64,000 nucleotides of DNA from Kingdonia uniflora (GCA_014058105.1 JACGCM010000750.1:372001-436000), one strand, 5' to 3'; shown: positions 10,317 through 22,530, counted from the stretch's first letter. The notes: a model not told the origin generated them from the letters alone. Made by a program: numbers and translations.

Positions 10317-11576
10317 ATGACATCTCCAGATTATAATACGCCAATTACTCCAAGAGATCCAAGCGTCGAACTGGCAAAGTTACGGGCCAATCTTAACTCT
10401 AAAACTGAAAGACGAGCTGCTTTGGAGTAATAACTAGCCAGCGCCTAGGACGTGTTAAAGGTCCTACAAAGTTAATAGGTCGTAACCCAAACGAATAAAG
10501 GCATGGTGCCAGTTACTTCACATGTTTCCATTCTTGATAGAATAGGACCTCACGCAAACAATCTGGGAGGTGAAGTTCGATCTAAGAATAAACAACATGG
10601 GGATGAGCCCATTTTACTATAGGAGATCCACTAAGAAGTTGATTACGGTTTCACTAGAGTCAGACAAGAGGAACCACCATGAGAAAGAGTTTGAATTCCT
10701 GTCCTGGAGCGAATCAGTAAAAAATAAGTGGCGACCACATCACTCGTGAAGGGAAAATCCAATGGCCTACCATCACAGCTCGTCAATACGTGACTCAAGA
10801 ACATGTTAAAAATCACATCAAAGAATTGCTCGATTCTCGAATTCAGACCACTAAAGGAATCTACTACAGATTACAAAAGAGCCAGCTCGCACAGGAGCTA
10901 TTGGATGGCAAAGTCCCCACTGGGTTCCGTACTTCGAAGACCTAAAAATACAAAGGGATTGATCCAGTGGAGCACGTCCAAGATTTCTAAGATGCTTTAG
11001 GTTTACATTCAACATCTAATCACATTTTATGCTAGCTCTTTCTTACCAACTTATCAGACAAACCTCTACGATGGTTCCACCTGCTACTTGAAGGGTCCAT
11101 TACAACTTTCAAGTAATTGCGACAACTCTTTGTCAAGAATTACTCACACAACAGAGGCAAAGAGGAGAATCTATAATCTCTTTTTAGCCATCAACAAATA
11201 CCGGGAGAAAAGCTTGAGACATTTACTTAGAAATTCCTAGAGTTAGCTCGAAAGGTAGATCGAATGGATCAAAAGATTACTATTTTAGCTTTTATCAATG
11301 CTTTACAAGTCGATGGAAGGATGAATGAGTACCTCATCCTAAACAAACCTACAACTTTGGAGGACATGATCGAAAATGTCAAAGTATATATCGATCTTAA
11401 AAGAATGGTTCCGACAGGCAGAAAACTTAAAAATGAACTTGAGAGCTAGATATCAATCAACAGGCCAAGATTTCTACTGTGCAGTTGATCAGGGGGAGAC
11501 AGAAAGCGAACAAAATCTAATGACGATCGACCTTGGAAAGTTAGTAATATGCCATAACCCTGTCTTCCCAAGATGA
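10317..11576 (+). pseudogene. E2 gag remnant
   Basis: The likely start at 10317 gives MTSPDYNTPITPRDPSVELA, then LRANLNSKTERRAALE, matching LRTTLNSKTERHAALK in E4. The Gag core reads LAQELLDGKVPTGF, YKGIDPVEHVQDF, LGLHSTSNHILC, FLTNLSDKPLRWFH, EGSITTFK, KNYSHNRGKEENL, PGEKLETFT and KFLELARKVDRMDQKITIL (from 11228). It ends with LILNKPTTLEDMIENVKVYI in an open frame (11264-11449). Many stops are present. Gag is the particle protein. Positions before 10800 are read only by comparison with E4. Confidence 0.85.
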
Positions 11577-11849
11577 ATATAACCATAGCCAACATTTATC
11601 CTATACTTCAGATGGATAAGTTTTTTTGCAATGCACAATATCTCTAACCCATTGAGAACAAACTATATTGCACTCACCACAAAGTCCGATAACATGAAAC
11701 GGAGTACTACTTTGCTTTGAAATGACTGTTGGAGTATACTCTTGCATATCCAGCTCCCAACACACACAGATGTCTTTCGATGACTGTAATGTTCGTCATG
11801 TCAACTTTCCTCACTATGATGTTTTGGTAATCATGTAAAAAATGAGAAA

Positions 11850-12200
11850 TGTTGTACTACACACAATGATGATAGATAATGGCATTAGTATTGAACTACA
11901 GTTTCATAGAATGATTGATCAGATGGAACTAGCTGATAAGGTACAACCCATTGACATTTATAAGTGGATTCAACGGCTCTAGAGATAAACGTGTAGCAAC
12001 TGTTGACGCTGAATTTTATGTTATCAATACAAAATCCCGTTATATGGGGATAATGGGATGTTGTTGGTTACATAATATGCGAGCCATTCTATCGACCTAT
12101 CATTTGGCACTGCGATTTGAATGGAATGTTGGCATTTACAAAATCTAAGGAAGTTAGAAGTTAACTCGAACATGTGAAAATTTTGTTGCCATCGTACCAG
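11850..12200 (+). pseudogene. E2 aspartic protease remnant
   Basis: It reads MMIDNGISIELQFHRMIDQ where E4 has MVDTGCTIKLLFQSMIDQ, so the catalytic Asp remains but Thr-Gly is changed to Asn-Gly. It continues with MELADKVQPIDIY, SGFNGSRDKRVATVDAEFYV, TKSRYMGIMGCCWLHNMRAI and TYHLALRFEWN, the usual sequence leading into RT. Frames shift near 11970. Confidence 0.75.
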
Positions 12201-12438
12201 AGCCATCAATGCCATACCTTATATAGCAATTAAAGAAAATAACAGGGAACATTGCAGAAAATTTTCTGTGAACTCTACAGGAAACTAGCTGCCAAGTGCA
12301 GAAATCACAGAGTACGCTGAAATTTGTAAGGACAAGTGAGTAACATACATTGGTACTCTTCTGCCCACAGCAGAACGAGATGCTCTTATCCAGTTCCTTA
12401 AAGATAACAGTGATGTCTTTGCTTGAACGTTTCATGAA

Positions 12439-12810
12439 ATGCCCGGCATTGATTCAAATCTAGCCTACCATAAGCTTAATTTGAAAGATAAAGTTAAAGC
12501 TGTCAAGCAAAAGTAGAGGACTTTAACGCCAAGACTCTGAGAAGAAGACAATAAAGACATCGATAAGCTCATTGAAGTTGGTTTTATACGAAAAGCCAAT
12601 TATCCAGAATGGATCTCAAACATTACAGCAGTACCAAAGAATAACAAAAAAATTTAAATGTGCGTAGATTTTACCGACCTCAACAAACACACTCCAAAGG
12701 ATAGTTTAGCACTTCCTATCATACACCATCTGCTCGATTCTACTGCAGGACACAAACTCTTATCCATGATGGATGCAGCATCAGGGTACAATCAAATACC
12801 TCTACTACCT
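12439..12810 (+). pseudogene. E2 reverse transcriptase, 5' part, broken by E3
   Basis: It reads MPGIDSNLAYHKLNLKDK, LIEVGFIRKANYPEWISNI, AVPKNNKKI, MCVDFTDLNKHTPKDSLALP and LLSMMDAASGYNQIPLLP, the fingers and palm of gypsy RT. It stops abruptly at 12810 where the E3 LTR begins. The catalytic YIDD box lies in the other fragment (24863 onward). The last 286 bases are duplicated there in diverged form. Confidence 0.88.
12525..12810 (+). repeat. Left copy of a ~285-bp direct duplication flanking E3
   Basis: This stretch of E2 RT is repeated at 24863-25147 on the far side of E3 with about 85-88% identity by eye. An integrase-made duplication would be 5 bp. The two copies are the same part of the same gene, from LTPRL to QIPLLP. 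Confidence 0.85.
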
Positions 12811-13546
12811 TGATGGAGCCAAGTTTCTTATAAGGGGAAACTGACTCTTACACCAAGGAAGATTATCTTCGACTAGGGGTTAGCAAGCATATAAATAACA
12901 ATAATATGAAATACTACTAAGACAATATACTTGTGTGGAGGCCTAGAATGGGTTACTCCACAACCTCTAGTAAGGATTTTAAGGAGAGATGATATATATC
13001 GATTTGGTCAAAGGTTCGAGGAATAGAGAGTTACAGGGTGCTCGAAGGTAATCTTCTAAGGCTTAGCGGGGGAGATTTTCTAACCTCTTCTTAGTACATC
13101 TATCATCCTATTTATAGGATATAAAAAGGGCTGAGTAACCATAAGTGGTCAAGTTACATGTATATTCTTAGGTGATAGCTAACTTGTACCCATAGTCAGT
13201 TATGATACTTTAACTGATGGATCTGACATTATAGTTATAAGTATTGTAGTTGCTGGTTTTGGCACTGTAGTTGTCGAGCGGCTTATTCTATTGTTCTGTC
13301 TGGTGAGCTGGCTATCAGACATGTCTACCTTCGACCATGTATGCCCATGGTCAAAATATTTATTGTAATGATGCTGAGTTTTGACGCTGCTCATCTATCT
13401 TCGACGATTTCTTCGAGTGTTCGATTAGTCTTGGAAGGCTTCGTGGACTTGGTTACTTTCTTGTTGGGCTTTGAGTCTCTAGGTAGGCTTCGATGAAGCC
13501 CTCAATCATTTGACTTATGCTAGAAGGCTGCGAGTAGGCTACTACA
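12811..13546 (-). repeat. E3 3' LTR (left)
   Basis: It starts TGATGGAGCCAAG and ends GTAGGCTACTACA in plus orientation, and is homologous along its length with 24151-24862. It contains a minus-strand TATA box (CTATAAATAGG, near 13107-13117). The last 24 bases, after TTATGCTA, have no counterpart in the right LTR. Confidence 0.9.
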
Positions 13547-13566
13547 TTCGCCACCTCTCAACAGGG
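13547..13566 (-). other. E3 polypurine tract region
   Basis: On the minus strand the bases just before the 3' LTR read TTGAGAGGTGGCGAA, a moderately purine-rich stretch. This is the expected place for priming of plus-strand DNA synthesis. Confidence 0.5.
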
Positions 13567-13723
13567 GTCTCTAAAATTGGTGTAGACAGCGCATGCTGAG
13601 AAAGTTGGTTAGTCATGAGAAGTTGAAAAGTTAACTGTGAATGTGGGCATTTTCGAGGTAGGCAATTAAGTGTGATAATTAATATGAGTGGGTATTAAGG
13701 GGGAATAAAATGAATCTCAATTC

Positions 13724-14074
13724 GAGTATAAATAGGGGGTGTGAGGTAGAATTTCAAAGTACCTTCATCTTCCACTCTAAGTAATTAAAGTCATGGACAC
13801 TACCTCGAATACGAGATATTAGAAGATAATGGAAGCCAGAGAGCATCGTATACTGGAGAAGATGCATGAGCTGAAGGAAAAATTCTTTGGGGGCCATGGG
13901 TTGGAGTGGGATATGCTGAACTTGGTCGAGATAGAGTCAGAAGAACCAATTTATGGGATGTCGCATGCTCATTGGTAGAGGGGTGCTGCAATGGATGAAC
14001 CCGCTTGGCAGTAATTGGTTCTTCTTCCTGAAGAGCCAGGCCGAAGATCTGGTGGACGTGAAGGACCGGGTTGA
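13724..14074 (+). pseudogene. E3 antisense gene 1: short ORF with its own TATA box
   Basis: A strong TATA motif (GTATAAATAGG, about 13726-13736) lies some 60 bp before the Met at 13793. The frame reads MDTTSNTRY, stop, then KIMEAREHRILEKMHELKEK, FFGGHGLEWD, EEPIYGMSHAHW, EPAWQ and LVLLPEEPG. E4 has a counterpart in the same place, just inside its 3' LTR (54545-54189, minus strand). It shares the pattern AREx(2)Ix(2)KMxEL...FG and the end PAxx(W)xLL, also behind a TATA box. The protein family is unknown to me. The frame has three stops. The likeness between the two elements is short but is in matching order. Confidence 0.55.
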
Positions 14075-15314
14075 GGATGAGGAGGTAGGGCTCTGTAAGA
14101 ATTGCCCCATCTCCAAATAGAGTGTTCTTGGAAAAGTCGTGGCGGTGGTAGTTGTTTATTGTTGTAACTTGTGTTATGTTGTTTGTTCTTTTGTCTCTGT
14201 GCCCTTTTTATTATATTTTCAATTCTCCCCTTGTATAGTTGAGTATTTACAATGAATTAATAGGTTATTAAAGTAAAGTATTATATTTCTGACCAATATT
14301 GTAGACGAATAGACTGTAGGCGCGGTTTAGAATGTCGAACATCGATTGTAAGTAACGAATGCGATTAAGAATGCTAAGAAACTGGAGTTAAGTAATATAA
14401 TTTGAAAAATACCGGATTAAGAAGGCTCGAGTACTTGATTTGTATGGGCGATGGTTCGAAGTAGGATGTAAACGATGGTGTGCAAACGAATTAAGGAATA
14501 GGGCATGTAAATGTTTATTGTCGAAGGCATAGATGCTTTGACTGCGAGGCTTGACAGTCGTCATAGCTGTCATGTCAGAAGGGTAATATTTTAGGGGCAG
14601 AGTGCTCTGCAGGTCATCATGATGTTTCCTCGGATTGTGGAAAAGGTTGGAAGTGACACGTAGGTTTGAGTTAACAGCTTCGGGCAGGGTGCCAGAAGGA
14701 TCGAGATGTTATAAAAAATTAATAAATGCGAGCGTGTGATATGCAAGTGGGCATAGTTGAGGGTAGTATTGTCAATACACGTCTAAGCCAAAAAATGAGG
14801 AAGAGCGGAGGAGAGGTAATGATGGTGAGTGAGGAAACCGAGGCAGTTTATTTTTTGGAAGTGGTATTTAAAGAGGTGTCGTAGACAAAAATAGAGGAGG
14901 TAGAGAGGAAACACATACTCTATTATTACGGCAGAGCTTGTTGAAGAGGAGAGCAGGACATGTTACTGTCGTTGAGAGATCTGACCATTTGAATAGGTAT
15001 GTCTTCTGACTTCCTGTAAAAGCTATGCAATATGTATTTTTGTCCTGCCATTTCATCTTTCGTATCTGTGTGGTGTTTTTATGGTGGGGTAGATGCTGCT
15101 AGGGTTTTTTTTTGTACTGGTAGGACTGAGGAATGGGGGGTAACCCATATGGCTGGACGTCTGGCCCATTAGGGAATTAAGGAGAGTGAGCGATTGAAGT
15201 CAAACATTTAACTGTGGGTTAAGATATTTGGAGAGGGTAGAACAAAATATGATATTGAAACATGATAGTCAAATATATTAATCTAATTGCGTACCTCTTC
15301 TTCTGTAGGGTATA
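14075..15314 (+). promoter_or_regulatory. E3 noncoding interval with probable promoter and leader intron for antisense gene 2
   Basis: No protein signal was found. A TATA-like GTATTTAAAGAGG lies at about 14862-14874. A splice-donor-like AATAGGTATGTC (near 14995) and an acceptor-like TTCTTCTGTAG (ending at 15309) frame a 300-bp interval directly before the Met at 15315. That suggests a leader intron. These are single-site readings and not proof of transcription. Confidence 0.4.
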
Positions 15315-17519
15315 ATGCGTACCCGTCAAGCTTCGAGGATGAGGCTGATAGATGAGGAGGTCGAAGTAAATAAGCTAAGTGCATCTGCTCAAAACCGAGA
15401 GGGTGAGAGTAGTGACATAGAAGTTTTAGATATTGCAGCAGATGTACCATTAGCAGTGGTAGTACCAGAGGTTGGGATTTTGAGTGGGAACTGTCGAAGG
15501 GCTTGAGTAATTGGGGAAAGTGACGAGGAGAGGATGGAAGAGAGGGAGGATAGGGGGAGGGAAGGTAATGTCGAGCCTTCAGGTGATAAGAGGGAGAAAT
15601 GAGAAGGGGAAGAGGACTGAAGTAAAGATAGTAAGGGTTCGGACAGTTTGAGGATAGCGGCGGGATCAGTCTCAGCTCAGGAGAGGGCGAGGCTAGATCG
15701 ATTCATGGCAAGGCATGAGTTATCGAAGGTGGGTGTTGAGTTGATGCCAGTAGAAGCCGAATTCACATTCAAGGATATTTCTCAAGAGGGCTTCATGGCT
15801 TTCAGGGGCCAGATTTGACTAAGGATGCAACTGCCCCTTCGAAAGCTGGTGAAAGAGGTATTGAACTACTCGGATGTGGCTCCTTTCCAGATGAATGGAA
15901 ACTTCTATGAGATGATGAGGGTGGTCGAGGGGATGAATGCAGAGTTGAAGCGTGAGAAGAGGGGGTTGATCGAGTGGCTCGATATTGTATCGCTCTACTC
16001 GAGGAAAGCTAATAAGAAGGTTGATACTTATCACATCCAGTGTCATGCAGAGAAGCCATGACTATTCGATCTATGTTCAACGGGGCGTGGGTGGGATAAG
16101 GATTTAGTGGTGGTAAGGGGTAATTATGAGAATACAAAGGAAAAAGTAGAGTATAAGCTACGACACAAGGTGCATAATCCAAGTCAGTTGATAGTCAAAG
16201 ACTGTTTCATTATGTTGTTCGAATAAGTCATTTAAACTTATTTTTCTTATTCTGGAGAACCCAGTGGTAGATCCTTGTCAAATCCAAAGAGGTATATTGG
16301 CGAGCTGATCAATCATGATGAAGAATGGGTGAACTGGATATTTAGGAAGTTGGGAATAGCAAGGAAGAGGCAAAAGAAGGCAGATACATTGCTGTAAAAT
16401 CTACCTATTGTTGTTGTGCAGTCGAGGAAGAGGAAAGAAGATGGTTCTTCGATAAGGCTCATAGAGATGGAAAAAGCAAGGTTGACTCAAAAGTTGACCT
16501 ATGTGTCGAGGGACCGGTGAGGAGGGCCAGGGACCGTACAACCAAGTATACTCGAAATAGTTCCCGAGGTGTCGATGCAGGTTGACAAGGGTAAGGGAAA
16601 TGCCATTCCCGAGCCTTCAAAAGTCCATTAGACAAAGACTACTCAGCGTAAGAGGCCTCAGGAGCTAGGGGATGATGATGTAGACGACATAGATGAAGTA
16701 TGTTATGAAGCCAAACTAGAGGAGTACGCTCGTGCAACAGCTGCGTCGATGGCCACCCTTTGTGAAAGTGACCCAAAAGAAGCTGGGAGGCAGATATATA
16801 CGGTTCTTCATCAGGTAACTATTTTCTATGATTTTGTAATTATGAAAATAGGTCACTATGCTTCGTGAGGTATTGATGGGTAACAAACTTTTACCAAAGC
16901 CTAAACTTGGGCCCAAACTTTTGCCAAAGCCTAGAAGGTAACAATGAAGCAGTTGAAACAGGCGATAGATAGTTTGGAACTTGAGCGAGGGGCCGCAATG
17001 TCGCTGGAGACCAAGATTAATGTGTTAAAATGAAAGAGGTTGACTATTAGAGCCGAGTGTGCGAGGGAACTCGGGGCTTTGGTTGCCAACAGGAATCAAG
17101 TTTGAAAAATGTTGGAGTCGAAGCTTGCTGAAAAGGTGGTAGAATTGGAGGAACAGAGGGTAGCTTTCCAGGCACAATATGATGAAGAGTGTGACACTAC
17201 CACGTCTTTAAAGTTCTTCATAGATAGTCTAGGGTATAATCCAGAGACCTTCGAGCGATTTCCTTTGACCAAAGAGTCAGCTGTCGAGGATAGGGTGCAG
17301 TCAGTGGAAATGGAAGTGGATCCTGCTGGTGGAGGTGTTGGAGATGGTGTGGAGGCTCCGGTGATAAAAGTAGATGGTGTCAACACTAGTGCAACTGTAC
17401 GAGGTGCAGTGGCCACTAATGGTACATATGCTGCAGGACTGAACCCTGCACCCGAGTCTATTAAAGGTACTGCATGTGAAGGATCTGTAGGAGGAGTCAC
17501 TACGGCCACTCCTGTATGA
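15315..17519 (+). pseudogene. E3 antisense gene 2: PF04195-like / coiled-coil protein remnant
   Basis: It opens with MRTRQASRMRLIDEEVEV and an acidic segment. A domain at 15825-16061 reads LPLRKLVKEVLNYSDVAPFQ, then MNGNFYEMMRVVEGM. Beyond a stop it continues with FDLCSTGRGWDKDLVVVRGN. This resembles the Pfam 'putative gypsy type transposon' domain (PF04195), and its counterpart in E4 (51500-51188, minus strand) reads QLNGNMYEMMRVCEIL. A charged middle follows (KRKEDGSS, QRKRPQELGDDDVDDIDE), then a coiled-coil-like end (KLAEKVVELEEQRVAFQAQY, 17109-17519) and an Ala/Gly/Thr-rich tail. The function is unknown. At least five stops are present. Confidence 0.65.
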
Positions 17520-17739
17520 GTGAGGTACTGGTGATGTTTAAATTTGATGGGTGGGCAGTACTCGAACAATGTGGAATGTATTTGAACTTACTATTTTTTT
17601 CTATGTGATTGGTTTGAATGGCTGCTGTGTATTGAGCTTGATTCGCTGCTATGTTTATATGTTTATCTCCATGTGTGTGATTGGAAGTATAAAAAGCTTG
17701 TATCAAGTTTGGGCTGGAACCTTGAAGGGCTTCCAGGAT

Positions 17740-18430
17740 ATACCGGAGTATCAGTCAAGTCGAAGGGCTGACCTAATACTTAAGTTAGACCAATAAATTC
17801 ACTCGAATTTGTAGATCCCCCCCAGGTCTGTCTACGGGATTGAATCTAAGCAAAGCATTATGTGGTCCCCCCCCAATGCATTCCTGAGGGTTCGATCTGT
17901 TGACCATTCATGCCCCTCGAGTTTGCTCAAATTAGAAACTTAAAAAACTTCGAGGTCGCCCCCAAGTATCAGCCGGGTAGGAGGGTGACGTAATACTTAG
18001 ATTAGACCATGAACTTTAGTAGACTTCGAAGGCCTGAGCCTGAGTGAAGCATTATGTGGTCACCCCCAATGCATTCTCAAGGGTCCGGTCTGTCGACCAT
18101 TCATGCCCCTCAAGTTTGTTCGAATTAGAAACTTGAAAACTTTGAGCTCGCCCCCAAGTATCAGTCAGGTCGAAGGGTGACATGATACTTAGGTTAGACC
18201 AAGAAATTCACTGAACTTTAAAGGCCTGAGCCTGAACGAAGCTTTATGTGGTCACCCTCAATGCATTCCCGAGGGTCCAGTCTGTCGACCATTCATGCCC
18301 CTCGAGTTTGCTCGAATTGTAAACTTAAAAAACTTTGAGGTCATCCCCAAGTATCACTCAGGTCAAAGGGTTGACGTGATACCTAGATTAGACCAAGAAA
18401 TTCACTTGAAAAAGTGACATGAAACTCATA
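17740..18430. repeat. E3 ~192-bp tandem repeat following pol
   Basis: The landmark GTATCAG/C recurs at 17748, 17966, 18158 and 18351, giving spacings of 218, 192 and 193 bp, so about 3.5 copies. Each unit contains AGTATCAGTCAGGTCGAAGG, GCATTATGTGGTC and CATTCATGCCCCTCGAGTTT. The block sits directly after the end of pol. Tandem repeats in this position are a known habit of Tat/Ogre-type elements and can seed satellite DNA. Confidence 0.85.
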
Positions 18431-18452
18431 GGCTAAAAAATATGCTCATTGA

Positions 18453-19775
18453 TTATACTGTATTTACATCAGTTGAACAAGGTGATGACCGCGACCTGTT
18501 ATATGAGACTAACTGCATTGTGTTCCATGGATTTGAGAGAGGCTCTTCTGCCTCTGTCATTATATAATAGGATCCCTTGTAAATTTTGTCATACACGACA
18601 TAAGGTCCTTCCCAGGACTCGGCTAGCTTGTCGGCATTTCGAGGCTTCGAAGAGGGTGTGACTCGCAGATGTACCAAATCTCCAATATTAATACTGCGTC
18701 GCCGAACTCTCTTGTTGTATGATTTCTGGAGGGAGAGGTGGCAATGGTGGAGGATTGCAATGGCTCAGTCTCTGGTTTTGTCAATCCATAACATATTGCA
18801 TCCAAGTTCGAACTTATTGCCTTCATCGAGGAGGTCTGGATCGCGTGCTGGAACTTTGAACTAGGTTGGCAGTATGGCTTCGGTACCATAAGCCAGGAGG
18901 AAGGGAGTGCAGCCCATCGCCTTTCTTGGTATGGTGCAATAAGCCCATAGTACATGCTGAAATTCTTAAACCCATCGGGCTTTCTTCTCATCGACGCGCT
19001 TCTTGAGACCATCGACTATAGTTTTTTTGATTGTTTTGACCTGGCCATTCCCCTAAGGGTAATAAGGTGTAGAAGGGGAGAGGATAATGTTATACTTCTT
19101 GAGGAAATTGTAAACTTTGCTCCCAACAAACTGTGGACCGTTATCGCATCGAATCATGTGAGGGCAGCCAAAACGTGTGATGATATTATCCCATAAGAAC
19201 TTGATAACTTCTTCTTCTCTAGTTCGACACAAAGGCACGGCTTTGACCCATTAAGTAAAGTACTCTGTGGCCACTAGGAGGTGTTCTCGTTTACCCAAAA
19301 CTTTGGGAAAGGGGCCCACTAGATTAATTGCCCATCGTTTAAAGGGCCAAGAGACCTGGTTGCAATAGAGGTCTTGTAAAGGGCTTCCGATGCCAAGAGC
19401 ATGACGTTGGCATTCGTCACAGTTCTTCACATACTCTTCAGCTTGTTTCCTCGTATTAGGCCAGAATAAACCCTGTATTATGGCTCGAAGGGCCATAAAT
19501 CAACACGCAGTGTAAGCACCGCAGGTACCTTCGTGGAGCTCGGTGAGTATGGTATTAGCTTCATTTTGGGTGATACATCGAAGGTGTACGCCGTTCGGAG
19601 ATTTGTGGTGTAATCCGTCTTTAAGAATGGTGCATCTGCGGCAGTTTTTTTGTAACGAACGTTTGGCTTTGGGATCTTCTGGGAGAGTATAATTATTGAA
19701 ATAAGCATGAAATGGTGTTTTCCAGTCATTTAGATCGAGACTCTCACCCCCAGTATTGAAGGCATTGACTTCCAT
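18453..19775 (-). pseudogene. E3 integrase remnant
   Basis: The zinc-binding part reads ELHEGTCGAYTAC and then CDECQRHA (19775-19380). The core reads WAINLVGPFPKVLGKREHLL, EEEVIKFLWDNIITRFGCP and MIRCDNGPQFVGSKV. The C-terminal part reads ADKLAESWEGPYVVYDKIYK and PLSNPWNTMQL, ending near 18453. The first catalytic Asp of the DDE triad is Asn here (WAIN for WAMD). The second Asp is kept. Frames shift at about 19240 and 18900. It is the last pol domain before the tandem repeat. Confidence 0.9.
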
Positions 19776-19799
19776 CTAGTCGATACTTGGGTGTTTGAA

Positions 19800-20340
19800 T
19801 ACTTCGATATGGAGTGTTTGAGATTCGGACTACCCTAACATGGCTATTATGTAGGCAAGGGAATCGGCATGTCTATTTTTGCCTCGAGGGTAATGTGTAA
19901 TGAAAGATTTTTCAGGAAAATGATCCATGCGGTGGCGAACAAGGGTAGCATACTCAGCCATGTGATCGTTTGCCTAATTTTCATCAGTGTACTACCTCTG
20001 GAAAAGTTAATAATTTGCAAATACTTCAAGTTTGAGAATGCCAAGTTCGAGGGAAAGATCAAGGCCATGTGTCAGGGCTTCATACTCGGTCTCATTATTA
20101 GAACATTCAAAGTTTAACTTGATAACTTTTTCAATTCTATCATTGGAAGTTGTAACGAGAACAATGCCAATCCCCAAACCGTTAGGTCCTGCAGATTCAT
20201 TTATAAAGGGGCGCCAACCCGTGTTAGGGTTCCAAGGGTCGCGTTATTCAGGTTGGTCTTCTGATAGATCATTTTCATGTTCCTCCCAGTCGATGTCTTC
20301 GACTGGGAAGTCGGCAAGGAAATCAGCGATGGCTTGGCCG
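19800..20340 (-). pseudogene. E3 second RNase H domain remnant
   Basis: Minus-strand motifs correspond to those of E1 and E4: a GLGIGIVLVTTSNDRIEKV-like segment (20180-20110), a TNNETEYEALTHGLDLSL-like segment (20100-20040) and a final block with LVRHRMDHFPEKSFITHY (19950-19895). The position between the RT-linked RNase H and integrase fits the extra RNase H of Tat elements. The frames are broken, so I rely on order and matching motifs. Confidence 0.65.
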
Positions 20341-20349
20341 TTTTAAGAT

Positions 20350-21830
20350 ATCTTCTTCTCAAAGGTGATGCCGTGTTCACCTAGATAAATAGACCATTAT
20401 TGTACCTGCCTAGATTTATCTTTCTTACTGAGGATCTCTCTAAGGGGGGAGCTGGTGATAATATGCATAGGGTGAGCTTGAAAATATGGTTTGGGCTTTC
20501 GAGCCGTGTAGACGAGGGTGAGGAGAAAACGCTCGAGCTTTGTGCATCAGGTCTCAGCAGGTATCAGAGTTTTACTGATAAATTACATGGGTTTCTCGAT
20601 GTTGGATTCAAGTAGAATAAGGACTGAGCTGAAAGAAGTATCAATAGCGGCCAAGTATAAAGAGAACATTTCACCTTCGATGGGGGTGCTGATGATGGGT
20701 GGTCAGCCAAGGTATGTTTTGAGTTCGAGGAAGGCCTATTCACAATCGGGTATCCAATTGATTTCGGGATTATTTTTCTTTTTAGCCTTGTGGATACCTT
20801 GATCGCGTAAGAGGGAGAAAAGCCAAACACAATGGTCAGAGGATTTTGAAATAAAATGATTGAGGGTGGTTATCTTGCTAGTAACCTTTTGAACATCTTT
20901 CTTGGTTCGAGGGGAAGGCATATCAATGAGGGCTCGGATATGAGTGGGATCGATCTCGATACCTCTTCTACTGATGAGGTGGCCTAAGAATTTGCTGGAA
21001 GAAATGCCAAATTGGCATTTGTCTGGGTTTAGCTTCATGTTATATGTTCGAAGTATCGAGAATACCTTGGTTAAGTCCTGAATGTAGGTACATTTCTGGT
21101 GGCTTTTGCATAACATGTCATCGATGTAAACTTCAACCGACTTGCCAAGCAAAGGTTTAAACATGATGGTAAGAAGCCGCTAGAAGGTAGCACCTACATT
21201 TTTAAGGCCAAAGGGCATGATGTTAAAACATTAAAGGCCTTGTTCAGTGATAAAAGAAGTTTCAAGTTGATCCTCGGGGAGAAGGGGTACCTGATTGTAA
21301 ACCAAAGTTGCGTCTATCATCGATAATTATTTATTACTGGTTGTTGCGTCAGGAGGACTGAAATGATTGGGAGAGGAAAACTATCCTTCAGTGTATGCCT
21401 ATTGAGGTCGGTGAAGTCAATGCGTATTCAGATCTTGCCGTTCTTCTTGGGGATAGCAATAATGTTCGAAATCTAATCGGCGTATTTGACTTCTCTAATG
21501 AAACCAGCTACAAGGAGTTTGTCGACCTCGAGGTTAACAGATTCTCAAAGCTTCGGTGCCAAAGTACACTATTTCTTCTTTACAACTGTAGAATGGGGGA
21601 TGAAGTCAACTCGATGGCAGGCTAAAGTTGGATCGACACTATGTATCTCATGGAAAGTCCAGGCGAAGATATCCTTATTTGTTCGAAAAAAGTTGGTAAG
21701 TTCGTGGCTTTCGGCCTAATCCAAAAAAGTACCAATGAATGTGCCTTGACCAGGACCATCAAGCTCGATATAGACAGTAGGTTTGATGGGTGTGGTAGAC
21801 GGTATCGAAGGTATGGGGAGAGATAAACAT
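20350..21830 (-). pseudogene. E3 reverse transcriptase and RNase H remnant
   Basis: The N-terminal fingers read LLVAGFIREVKYAD, ISNIIAIPKKNGKI and IDFTDLNRHTLKDSFPLP (about 21560-21350). The 142-residue open frame at 21164-20736 has LGKSVEVYIDDMLCKSHQK with the YIDD active site, KLNPDKCQFGISSSKFLGHL, SRRGIEID and PSPRTKKDVQK. RNase H motifs continue to about 20350. About 200 bases around 21300 are badly eroded. Confidence 0.9.
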
Positions 21831-22009
21831 TAATCACTATGGCTTGACGAGATTACGGGTTTGATCAATCTCCGAGTGCTCGCATGAGCGGGCAAGGCGT
21901 TGAGAACCTTTTAAGTTCTACGTACCACAAGGGGTAGTGAAATGATGTATTTGATGGTAAGTCAAAGGTATGGCTCTCATGGCATAGAGCTAACCGCGGT
22001 AAAGGATGC

Positions 22010-22530
22010 CTAGATATTCAGACTTCTTGTCGATGACAAGAAAGCTGGTTTGGAGATAAACTGGCCCTGTAGTGACAGGGAGACTAATATGACTTCTGTG
22101 GCGCCATTGAAGCCTTTGAGTTCGACATTAGCCGGGATGATGAGATCTATTTTCTGCATGGCTCGAACAGTTTGGAGTAACAGTACGTCAGCTGCACTGT
22201 CCGTATCGATCAACATGGTATGGAGGACGAGGTGTTCGACCTTAATCACAATGACTAAGGGTCCAGAATGGGGGAAGTGAACGTGAGACGTATTGCAATC
22301 AATAAATGATATACCTTCGGGCCGATGGTATTGGCTCGATTCTCATAAAAGAAAGGGTAGTTTCTCCTGGTATGTAAGCTTACAACATTCTTCGACACGC
22401 TTGCGCTTGATTTTAGAACGGCCGCTGTCAATATTGTTAACTTCAATGAGATGGAGTGGGAAAATGTGTACCTTATCTGGGTCGGTAGCTGCAAGTAGGG
22501 CAGGTGGGGTGGTGAGATACGACCCACCAA
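22010..22530 (-). pseudogene. E3 aspartic protease remnant
   Basis: The open frame 22249-22010 reads HTMLIDTDSAADVLLLQTV, where the family has LVDTGSSADIL. The catalytic Asp is kept and Gly is changed to Asp. It is followed by GFNGATEVILVSLSLQGQFI, the flap region. The stretch 22530-22255 is a linker from gag. Confidence 0.78.

Noticed and set aside
17096..17569. 157-residue minus-strand ORF rich in Ser/Thr/Pro
   Set aside because: Antisense of the coiled-coil end of E3 antisense gene 2, which has the better protein signature on the plus strand.
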